Below, piece after piece: positions 1 to 5,131 of a stretch of 7,816 nt of DNA. Origin of the DNA: Atribacterota bacterium (GTDB taxonomy: Bacteria > Atribacterota > Phoenicimicrobiia > Phoenicimicrobiales > Phoenicimicrobiaceae); contig DAOUWX010000081.1 in the NCBI GenBank assembly GCA_030666935.1, positions 1 through 7,816 of the forward strand, written 5' to 3'. Numbering within the stretch: position 1 is the first letter of the stretch; each line of letters begins with the position of its first letter. Both the position numbers and the translations under genes were made by a program. The notes under the pieces are model-generated. The model saw only the letters and a list, made by a program, of their open reading frames with translations, did no database searches and was not told where the DNA came from.

Positions 1-166
1 GAATTGCTTCGCTTAAATCGGTTTCTGCTACTTGAAAGGGTAGATAACAAAAGTTTAAAGAATGTTTGAGTATTATTTGATTATGAATAAGTGGGGAAAG
101 ACTATTTTCTATCTTTTTACCGATTATTCCGATTATTTTGATCTTTCCGTTAATTTCTTTTTTCAT
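1..166 (-). CDS. aroE: Shikimate dehydrogenase, N-terminal part (cut by window edge)
   Basis: The frame opens with ATG at 166-164 and stays open for 55 codons to position 1, so only the N-terminal substrate-binding part is present. The residues include IGIIG (11-16), then N-S-L-S-P (21-25) followed by LIHN (26-29). This is the family signature in which the SLSP serines bind shikimate. A stretch resembling the family's Y-x-x-F-x-V follows (YLPFQV, 41-46). AroE reduces 3-dehydroshikimate to shikimate with NADPH in the cytoplasm. The start is secure because an in-frame TAA lies directly before the ATG, and a purine-rich ribosome site (AAGGTGAGGGTG) precedes it. It follows aroA by 63 bases with no clear terminator, so it is probably the next gene of the same operon. 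The NADP-binding domain lies outside the window. Confidence 0.93.
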   Translation of the reverse strand, partial: MKKEINGKIKIIGIIGKKIENSLSPLIHNQIILKHSLNFCYLPFQVAETDLSEAI

Positions 167-198
167 TTACACTTTCACCCTCACCTTAATCTTTTATA

Positions 199-228
199 GA
201 GATTGCTTCACTATGCTCGCAATGACAG
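199..228. repeat. Degenerate CATTGCGAG-type dispersed repeat
   Basis: The gap between the aroA stop and the aroE ribosome site reads GAGATTGCTTCACTATGCTC followed by GCAATGACAG on the plus strand. It resembles a short intergenic repeat seen in many bacterial genomes, with GTCATTGCGAG at one end and GAAGCAATCTC at the other. Here the middle is shortened or diverged. Its outer parts (GATTGC and GCAATG) can pair imperfectly as a weak hairpin. It begins one base after the aroA stop codon. Family membership is from memory of the motif and was not searched. Confidence 0.5.
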
Positions 229-229
229 A

Positions 230-1519
230 TTAAAAATTAATTAAATTTTGTAAAGTTTTTTCAAAACCGGGAAAAGATATATCTATACATTCTGAATTTT
301 TTATAACTGTTTTTCCTTCAGCTAATAAAGCAGCGACTGCTAAGGACATAGCAATTCGATGATCATTGTAACTTTCACAGACTGCTCCCTGTAATCTGGT
401 GGGACCATTTACCGAAAAACCATCTTCTTTTTCTTTAATATCTGCCCCCATTTTTTTCAACTCACTGACTATCGCCTTTATCCTATCGGTTTCCTTTACT
501 CTTAATTCTTTTGCTCCACCTACTATTGTTTTACCCTGCGCCTGAGTCGCCACCACCGCAATAAGGGGTAATTCATCGATTAAGAAAGGCACATTTTTTT
601 TCTTAATCTCTACTCCTTTTAGTTTTGAATATTCTATCATTAAATCAGCCTGAGGTTCATTTGATTCTATCTGGTAATTTAAAGTATCAATCTTTGCCTT
701 CATCTTATTTAGTATTCCGATTATCCCTGTTCTGGTTGGATTAACCCCTACTTGTTTAATTATAATTTGTGAGTCTCTCAATATACTGGCAGCTGCTATA
801 AAATAGGCAGCAGAAGAAATATCACCGGGGATAAAAATATCCGTGCCCCTTAATTCTTTTCCGCCCATCACTTTAATTTCGGGAGGAGAAATCTCTAAAT
901 CTGCCCGCATAATCTCTAACATCTTCTCAGTATGGTCCCTGGTCGGCAGTGGTTCTTTGATAACTGTTTCCCCGGTAGTATAAAGACCAGCCAGCAAGAG
1001 GGCGGTTTTTACCTGAGCACTGGCTACCGGTAAAGTATAGTGAAGGGGATTAAGCTTATTTCCTCTAACGCTTAAAGGAGCAAACTGACCATCTTTTCTT
1101 CCCCATATATCTGCCCCCATTAATCTAAGGGGTTCGACAACTCTTCTCATGGGTCTCTTTCTGATTGAAACATCCCCACATAAAACCGAGTAAAAGTCCT
1201 GCCCACTAAGTAATCCGGTCAAAAGACGGATGGTCGTCCCTGAATTTCCCACATCAAGTATATTTTTTGGTTCTTGTAACCCGTATAACCCTTTGCCTTT
1301 TATTTTAACAGAATTATCTTTACCTAACTCTATTTCTGCTCCTAAAATCTGCATACACTCTAATGTTTTAAGACAATCCAAAGAATTTAAAAAATTATAT
1401 ATTCGAGTCTCTCCTTGAGCAATAGACCCTAAAATCAGAGAGCGATGAGAGATTGATTTATCTCCCGGGACAAATATATTTCCTTTTAATTTATTGATTT
1501 TCTCTAAAACAAGTTCCAC
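230..1519 (-). CDS. aroA: 3-phosphoshikimate 1-carboxyvinyltransferase (EPSP synthase), class II type
   Basis: The protein joins phosphoenolpyruvate to shikimate 3-phosphate, the sixth step of the shikimate pathway. It has 429 residues, the usual length. Visible signatures are GDKSISHR (19-26), GNSGTTIR (91-98), RPMRRV (122-127), SAQVK (167-171), RDHTE (194-198), NPTRTG (260-265), DELP (315-318), ELRVKETDR (338-346) and DHR (386-388). The four motifs GDKS, SAQVK, RDHTE and NPTR are those used to define class II EPSP synthases, as in Bacillus and Agrobacterium CP4, rather than the E. coli class. The start is a GTG directly after the aroF stop (TAAGTG). AAAGGATG upstream in the end of aroF serves as ribosome site, which favours coupled translation. 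Third cistron of the aro operon. Confidence 0.97.
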   Translation of the reverse strand: MELVLEKINKLKGNIFVPGDKSISHRSLILGSIAQGETRIYNFLNSLDCLKTLECMQILGAEIELGKDNSVKIKGKGLYGLQEPKNILDVGNSGTTIRLLTGLLSGQDFYSVLCGDVSIRKRPMRRVVEPLRLMGADIWGRKDGQFAPLSVRGNKLNPLHYTLPVASAQVKTALLLAGLYTTGETVIKEPLPTRDHTEKMLEIMRADLEISPPEIKVMGGKELRGTDIFIPGDISSAAYFIAAASILRDSQIIIKQVGVNPTRTGIIGILNKMKAKIDTLNYQIESNEPQADLMIEYSKLKGVEIKKKNVPFLIDELPLIAVVATQAQGKTIVGGAKELRVKETDRIKAIVSELKKMGADIKEKEDGFSVNGPTRLQGAVCESYNDHRIAMSLAVAALLAEGKTVIKNSECIDISFPGFEKTLQNLINF

Positions 1520-2572
1520 TTAATTTTTCATCCTTTCTAAATCATATTCAGCAGATGCGCCTAATTCTCGGTCTACCGCCTGAACTATCGGGCTTAATTC
1601 TTTCATTAATTGAGTAAAAGTCTCAATTTTTAAAGTCTGGGCTCCATCGCTAAGTGAACTTCTGGGATCAGGGTGAACTTCGATAATTAAGCCGTCCGCA
1701 CCAACGGCTATGGCAGCCTTGGCCATTGGACTTACCAGTCTCCATCTGCCGGTAGCATGGCTGGGATCTACAATTATGGGTAAATGACTTAACTTTTTTA
1801 ATGCAGGAATCGCACTTAAATCTAAAGTATTACGGGTATAATTTTCAAAAGTGCGTATTCCTCGTTCACATAATATTACTTCATAATTTCCTTGAGATAA
1901 AATATATTCTGCTGATAATAATAGTTCTTCTATAGTAGCTGACATTCCTCTTTTTAATAATATTGGTTTTTTAGTTTTGCCCAATTCTTTTAGTAATACA
2001 AAATTCTGCATATTGCGAGCGCCTACTTGAAATATATCGGTATATTTACCTACCAGCTCTATCTGGTTAACCGACATCACTTCAGTTACAACTGCTAAAC
2101 CTGTCTCTTCTCCGGCTTGAGCCAATAACTTTAAACCTTCTTCTCCTAATCCTTGAAAGCTGTAAGGAGAAGTCCGAGGTTTAAAAGCTCCTCCCCTTAA
2201 TATCTTTGCTCCAGCAGTTTTCACTTGTTGAGCTGTTTCAAATATCTGTTTCTCATTTTCTACCACACACGGTCCAGCCATTACTACCACTTCTTTGCCG
2301 CCAATAACTACATCTTTTACTTTAACTGTGGTATCAAAACTCTTAAATTCTCTACTAGCCAATTTGTAAGGTTTTACAATACGAATAATTTCTTCCACTC
2401 CATTAAAAGCATAAAAAGGAACAGAAGCTAAATTTTCTACATCTCCGATTACTCCTAAGATAATCCGCTTTTCTCCTCGAGAGATGTGTACTTTATGCCC
2501 CATTTGGTGTAATTTTTGTATCACTTTTTCTACATCAGCATCATCAGTTTTGCCATTCATTACGATAATCAT
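1520..2572 (-). CDS. aroF: 3-deoxy-7-phosphoheptulonate (DAHP) synthase, type I-beta with N-terminal regulatory domain
   Basis: The enzyme condenses phosphoenolpyruvate and erythrose 4-phosphate, the committed first step of aromatic synthesis. Residues 1 to about 70 form the ferredoxin-like domain (HISRGEKRIILGVIGD near 29-44, then VKPYKL and SREF). In the Thermotoga maritima enzyme this domain carries Tyr feedback inhibition. The barrel follows, with AGPC (99-102), RGGAFKPRTSPYSFQGLG (126-143), LLKRG (205-209), DPSHATG (269-275), IIEVHP (296-301) and SDGAQ (308-312). The expected metal ligands are Cys102, His272, Glu298 and Asp309. As I recall, these carry the same numbers in the T. maritima protein. 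Length 350 against about 338 in that homologue. The ATG overlaps the aroH stop by four bases (ATGA), with AAAGGAG upstream. The symbol is a convention; aroG or aroA(f) are also used. Confidence 0.96.
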   Translation of the reverse strand: MIIVMNGKTDDADVEKVIQKLHQMGHKVHISRGEKRIILGVIGDVENLASVPFYAFNGVEEIIRIVKPYKLASREFKSFDTTVKVKDVVIGGKEVVVMAGPCVVENEKQIFETAQQVKTAGAKILRGGAFKPRTSPYSFQGLGEEGLKLLAQAGEETGLAVVTEVMSVNQIELVGKYTDIFQVGARNMQNFVLLKELGKTKKPILLKRGMSATIEELLLSAEYILSQGNYEVILCERGIRTFENYTRNTLDLSAIPALKKLSHLPIIVDPSHATGRWRLVSPMAKAAIAVGADGLIIEVHPDPRSSLSDGAQTLKIETFTQLMKELSPIVQAVDRELGASAEYDLERMKN

Positions 2573-2964
2573 TTAGACTCACTCTCCTTTAAATTTAAGA
2601 TCTCTTTAACTAAATCTTTTCTTAATATTTCTGCTCCTCTTAAATAGCAATGCTTTATTTCTGTTTGACTTTTTTGGCAATTTATCTGGATTAATATTCG
2701 AATACATTTTGACAGGCTACCTGGAACATCTATTTCTTGCATATCGAAAAGGGGGACTCTATCCCAGCCTAATTCTCGTGCTGTCTGAGCAGGAAAAGCA
2801 GCATTTAAATCAGAAGTAACACTAAAAAAAATACTTACTATATCTTCAATTATGAAATCATTTTCTCTTTTTAAAGCAATCAATAATTCTTTGGTCTTTT
2901 CGATAATTTCTTCTTTTGTATTGCTATCTACAGTTATAGCCCCTCTTATTCCTCTTACTAACAT
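2569..2964 (-). CDS. aroH: Chorismate mutase, AroH class
   Basis: This enzyme converts chorismate to prephenate, the branch point to Phe and Tyr. The 131-residue protein matches the monofunctional trimeric AroH fold known from Bacillus subtilis (127 residues), not the helical AroQ fold. It starts with VRGIRGAITV (3-12), whose Arg7 is catalytic in the B. subtilis enzyme. It then shows DLNAAFPAQTARELG (52-66), MQEIDVPGSLSKCIR (75-89) with Glu77 and Arg89, and CYLRGAEILR (106-115) with Tyr107. All main active-site residues are therefore present, one position off the Bacillus numbering. The ATG is preceded by a strong site, AGAGGTGAG, three bases away. It is the first structural gene of the operon and lies downstream of a Tyr-rich leader peptide and hairpins. 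That position suits end-product control by Tyr and Phe. Confidence 0.96.
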   Translation of the reverse strand: MLVRGIRGAITVDSNTKEEIIEKTKELLIALKRENDFIIEDIVSIFFSVTSDLNAAFPAQTARELGWDRVPLFDMQEIDVPGSLSKCIRILIQINCQKSQTEIKHCYLRGAEILRKDLVKEILNLKESESK

Positions 2965-2990
2965 ACTCTCACCTCTTTTTAAAAACCTTT

Positions 2991-3038
2991 TATAAAATAA
3001 TAAAGGTCATAGGAATTTAAAAAACCTATGACCTTTAT
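2991..3038 (-). terminator. Second leader hairpin before aroH (possible terminator)
   Basis: A 14-base-pair perfect stem (arms 3038-3025 and 3013-3000, core AAAGGTCATAGG with CCTATGACCTTT) encloses an 11-base loop. In the minus direction the interrupted T-rich run ATTATTTTATA follows it, about 25 bases before the aroH ribosome site. The form suits a factor-independent terminator, but the tail is broken by A residues. A constitutive strong terminator here would silence the operon. It could be a second, conditional terminator or an mRNA-stabilising hairpin. The perfect stem is seen; the role is inferred. Confidence 0.6.
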
Positions 3039-3040
3039 AT

Positions 3041-3099
3041 ATAATAAATATACAAAGATATCACAGGCATAAAACCGATGTCTATGCCTATGATATCCT
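3041..3099 (-). terminator. Attenuator hairpin B:C (putative conditional terminator)
   Basis: Segment B (GATATCATAGGCATA, 3097-3083) pairs with segment C (TATGCCTGTGATATC, 3071-3057) over 15 pairs including one U-G. Two further outer pairs bring it to 17. The loop is 11 bases. The T-rich but interrupted run TTTGTATATTTATTAT follows the stem's last pairs. Segment B overlaps the segment that pairs with the end of the leader peptide reading frame, so this hairpin and the antiterminator exclude each other. It should form when a ribosome runs to the leader stop codon and covers segment A. Confidence 0.72.
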
Positions 3100-3137
3100 A
3101 TTTTTAACTTCTAAGATGTTAAGGCATAAACATCGGT
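3074..3137 (-). promoter_or_regulatory. Antiterminator pairing A:B of the aro leader
   Basis: Segment A (ACCGATGTTTATGCCT, 3137-3122) lies inside the leader peptide coding sequence, starting four bases after the last codon of the Tyr run. It is complementary over 16 contiguous pairs (one U-G) to segment B (AGGCATAGACATCGGT, 3089-3074), with a 32-base loop. Pairing A:B uses bases 3089-3083, the inner half of the 5' arm of the B:C hairpin, and also that hairpin's loop, so the two cannot coexist. A ribosome paused early in the Tyr run would leave A exposed and allow A:B, giving read-through into aroH. A ribosome at the leader stop would mask A and free B for termination. Confidence 0.78.
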
Positions 3138-3203
3138 GGAATAATAGTAGTAATAAAAATTAAAGGAATTTATTGATTTAGTAAATTCTCTTTTTGTATC
3201 CAC
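3111..3203 (-). CDS. Tyr/Phe-rich leader peptide of the aro operon (30 residues)
   Basis: A short reading frame runs from GTG (3203-3201) to TAG (3113-3111). It is preceded by the consensus ribosome site AAGGAG (3217-3212) at eight bases. Of its 30 residues six are Tyr and three are Phe. Residues 14-21 read FNFYYYYY, with five consecutive Tyr codons (TAT TAC TAC TAT TAT, 3155-3141), and a sixth Tyr follows at residue 26. This design matches leader peptides of attenuated amino acid operons, such as PheL and TrpL of enterobacteria, where a run of codons for the end product senses charged tRNA. The last third of the frame forms segment A of the antiterminator. The start of transcription predicted from the promoter is about 21 bases upstream. 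The peptide itself is expected to have no function. It is too short for routine gene calling. Confidence 0.87.
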   Translation of the reverse strand: MDTKREFTKSINSFNFYYYYYSTDVYALTS

Positions 3204-3230
3204 CTTGTCTACTCCTTAACATTTTTTAAG

Positions 3231-3259
3231 ATATTAGCACACCATTCTACTTCTGTCAA
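3231..3259 (-). promoter_or_regulatory. Sigma70-type promoter of the aro operon
   Basis: A perfect -35 box TTGACA (3259-3254) is followed after 17 bases by the -10 box TAATAT (3236-3231). TG lies one base upstream of the -10 box (TGCTAATAT), the extended -10 form. Transcription should start near the A residues around 3224, about 21 bases ahead of the leader GTG. This places the leader peptide at the very 5' end of the message, as an attenuator requires. Confidence 0.82.
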
Positions 3260-3294
3260 ATATTTAAAACAGTATCGAGTCTCGAATATATAGT

Positions 3295-3368
3295 ATATAG
3301 TTAAGAAAGAGAAAGAAATACAAGAAAAAATAGCGAATAGGAGGGACTGTATCAAGTTAAGAAAGCGA
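3295..3368 (+). repeat. Two copies of a GTTAAGAAAG direct repeat
   Basis: The core GTTAAGAAAG occurs at about 3299-3308 (context ATATAGTTAAGAAAGAGA) and 3355-3364 (context GTATCAAGTTAAGAAAGCGA). A third copy, GTATCGAGTTAAGAAAGAG, is at 7382-7400. The stretch 3270-3400 is purine-rich on the plus strand and also holds TATCGAGTCTCGAATA and ATATATAGTATATAG, which resemble the fragments at 7259-7290. No gene is credible here; the aro promoter lies just to the left. The origin of the repeats is unknown. Confidence 0.5.
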
Positions 3369-3410
3369 AAAAAAAGATAGGAAAAAGAAGAAAAGTTCAT
3401 ACTAACACAT

Positions 3411-4433
3411 TTATTTAGGAACAGCGGCCTTTCTTAGTCGCTCCATTATTGCCATACCCAAACCATGTTCTTCTAAACCTTCAGCAATAATAATCTCAAA
3501 TCCTTCTTTATCAAAACTCCTTAAGGTTGCGAAGAGATTTGCCGCACAAACGTCTAACTCACTGCCTTTACCTATAACTTTAACTTCAAATCTATCATAT
3601 TTATTCTGATTTTCTTCTTTGGCCATTATCCCAACTTTAAATCCTTGTGCCTTATATTCGGAAGCTATTTGACGAACTTTTTCTACCTGGGTTTCCCCTT
3701 TCTCTTCCACTAAAATTAGTCTTGCTTGAGGAGAATAATGACTGTTTAACATTCCCGGAGAACGAAAACCTTCTTCTAACTCCTTACTTATTTTTACCTG
3801 GCCAATTACTTCTTTTAATTTTTCCACTGATATCCCCCCTGCTCTCAGTATCCGGATAGGTCTAGCAGTTATATCGAGAACAGTAGATTCTACCCCTACT
3901 TTTGTTTTTCCTCCATCTATAATCATCTCTATTTTACCATCTAAATCATCAGCTACGTGTTGAGCAGTAGTGGGGCTTGTCCTTCCAAAAAAATTGGCAC
4001 TGGGAGCCACTATAGGAGTTTGAGCTTCTCTGATTAGATTCAAGGCAATATTATCAGCAGGCATCCTTACAGCAACTGTATCTAAACCTGCAGTTATAAT
4101 GTCTGAGACTAACTCAGATTTTTTAAGAACCAAAGTAAGGGGACCCGGCCAAAATGCTTTGGCTAATTTTAGAGTTACCGAGGGAACTTGCCTGGACAAT
4201 CTATACAATTCTTTTATATCGGCAATATGAACAATTAAAGGATCATTAAATGGTCTTCCTTTGGCTTGAAATATTTTCGCAACCGCTTTCTCATTGAGGG
4301 CATCTGCCCCCAACCCATAGACTGTCTCAGTAGGAAAAGCCACCAGGTCACCTTTTTTTATTTCTTCTGCGGCTATTTTAATTTTAGCTAAATCTATCCT
4401 TTTGGGATTTATTTCTAATATTTTGGTTTTCAT
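3411..4433 (-). CDS. tsaC: L-threonylcarbamoyladenylate synthase, Sua5/YwlC type
   Basis: The enzyme makes threonylcarbamoyl-AMP from threonine, bicarbonate and ATP, the first step of the t6A modification at position 37 of tRNAs that read ANN codons. The YrdC-like domain (about 10-200) shows FPTETVYGLG (33-42), KGRPFNDPLIVHI (58-70), PGPLT (96-100), the SAN of APSAN (143-147) and STVLD (183-187). The linker SPGMLNSHYSP (225-235) leads to a Sua5 C-terminal domain (238-340) ending with GLGMAIMERLRKAA. The 340 residues fit the two-domain form found in Bacillus (ywlC, about 346) rather than short E. coli TsaC. Its ATG shares one base with the greA stop (TAATG). The 35 bases upstream lack a Shine-Dalgarno sequence, so translation probably depends on greA. 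Confidence 0.95.
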   Translation of the reverse strand: MKTKILEINPKRIDLAKIKIAAEEIKKGDLVAFPTETVYGLGADALNEKAVAKIFQAKGRPFNDPLIVHIADIKELYRLSRQVPSVTLKLAKAFWPGPLTLVLKKSELVSDIITAGLDTVAVRMPADNIALNLIREAQTPIVAPSANFFGRTSPTTAQHVADDLDGKIEMIIDGGKTKVGVESTVLDITARPIRILRAGGISVEKLKEVIGQVKISKELEEGFRSPGMLNSHYSPQARLILVEEKGETQVEKVRQIASEYKAQGFKVGIMAKEENQNKYDRFEVKVIGKGSELDVCAANLFATLRSFDKEGFEIIIAEGLEEHGLGMAIMERLRKAAVPK

Positions 4434-4903
4434 TATAATATTTTTAATATTTTATATCTTAATATTCCAATAGGAACTTCAATCTCTACCTCTTCTCCTT
4501 CCTGGTGACCTAAAAAGGCCTGCCCCAAGGGAGAATTTAGGGATATTTTATTCTGAGTAAAATCTATTTGATCCTCCGGGACAAAAATATATTCTACCTT
4601 TTCCCCGGAACCTAAATTTTTCAGCTTTAGAGTTGTGCCTATGCCAATTCCTTCTGAACAGCAATCTTCGTCTACTACTTTAGCCCGACTTAATTTTTGC
4701 TTTAATCTGACAATATTTATTTCGTTCATACGTTGAGCTTCCTGAGCAATATTATATTCTGCATTTTCAGTTATATCTCCATACTCTAAAGCCCGACTAA
4801 TATCGTTTTGTATTTCTTTTCTTTTTTCTCCCTCTAAATACTTTATCTCTTCTTTTAAATTTTCTAAACCTTCTATGGTTAAAAATATTTCGTTATTGTT
4901 CAC
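4433..4903 (-). CDS. greA: Transcription elongation factor GreA
   Basis: GreA enters the RNA polymerase secondary channel and stimulates cleavage of backtracked transcripts. The 156-residue protein has the N-terminal coiled coil (about 10-75) with GDITENAEY (42-50). Asp43 and Glu46 of this tip motif correspond to the catalytic-tip acids of E. coli GreA (Asp41 and Glu44). The C-terminal FKBP-like domain ends with SLNSPLGQAFLGHQEGEEVE (121-140), the family signature. The start is GTG, preceded by AGAGGG six bases away. The next methionine (59) lies beyond the catalytic tip, so it cannot be the start. First gene of a two-gene unit with tsaC. Confidence 0.95.
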   Translation of the reverse strand: MNNNEIFLTIEGLENLKEEIKYLEGEKRKEIQNDISRALEYGDITENAEYNIAQEAQRMNEINIVRLKQKLSRAKVVDEDCCSEGIGIGTTLKLKNLGSGEKVEYIFVPEDQIDFTQNKISLNSPLGQAFLGHQEGEEVEIEVPIGILRYKILKIL

Positions 4904-4939
4904 TTTTATCCCTCTTTTGTCTTATCAATTTTACTGATT

Positions 4940-4969
4940 AATATAATATTTCTCTTTTATGAATTTCAT
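4940..4969 (-). promoter_or_regulatory. Possible greA promoter
   Basis: The minus strand has ATGAAA (4969-4964), an 18-base spacer and TATATT (4945-4940). These match four and five of six bases of the sigma70 boxes. It lies between the terminator after tRNA-Glu and the greA ribosome site, where a promoter is expected. The region is so AT-rich that chance matches are likely. Confidence 0.35.
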
Positions 4970-4975
4970 TGATAT

Positions 4976-5003
4976 TAAAAAAAGCAGGTAAATAGTTCCT
5001 GCT
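4976..5003 (-). terminator. Factor-independent terminator after tRNA-Glu
   Basis: On the minus strand AGCAGG and CCTGCT (5003-4998 and 4988-4983) form a 6-pair stem with a 9-base loop. The stem's last T begins a run of seven T residues. It lies 31 bases beyond the CCA end of tRNA-Glu and so ends the gltX-tRNA unit before greA. Confidence 0.82.
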
Positions 5004-5034
5004 CAGCTTAAAACTATATTTTACTTTATAAAAA

Positions 5035-5109
5035 TGGTGGCGCAAGGGGGAATTGAACCCCCGTTTGCTGATTGAGAGCCAGCTGAATTAACCACTATTC
5101 GATTGCGCC
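5035..5109 (-). tRNA. tRNA-Glu (anticodon CTC), CCA encoded
   Basis: The minus strand folds into a full cloverleaf. The acceptor stem is GGCGCAA with TTGCGCC, the D stem GAAT/ATTC and the D loop AGTGGTTA. The anticodon stem is GCTGG/TCAGC with loop CTCTCAA (anticodon CTC, codon GAG). A 4-base variable loop, the T stem GGGGG/CCCCC with loop TTCAATT, discriminator A and an encoded CCA complete it (75 bases with CCA). All stems pair fully apart from one G-U. The D stem is odd: positions 11-24 are A-U, whereas elongator tRNAs normally carry a pyrimidine at 11 and a purine at 24. It is the last member of the gltX-tRNA cluster and is followed by a terminator. Confidence 0.93.
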
Positions 5110-5131
5110 GGAACCAATTGACCAATTAAAC

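Noticed and set aside
3178..3222. A 14-residue frame starting at ATG 3222 in another frame of the aro leader
   Set aside because: It starts at about the predicted transcription start and has no ribosome site upstream. The AAGGAG site lies inside it and serves the GTG at 3203, whose frame has the Tyr run.
2965..3260. T-box or Trp-type leader before aroH
   Set aside because: No AGGGTGGNACCGCG-like T-box antiterminator motif is present and the short leader from the promoter is too small for one. The leader frame has no Trp codon.
3209..3400. A 63-codon minus-strand frame between tsaC and the aro leader
   Set aside because: Its protein is low-complexity Phe/Leu/Ser, it lies over degenerate repeats, its 3' part contains the aro promoter, and it resembles no family.
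3270..3400. CRISPR array or phage attachment site in the repeat-bearing gap
   Set aside because: The repeats are short, imperfect and irregularly spaced, with no adjacent cas or integrase gene.
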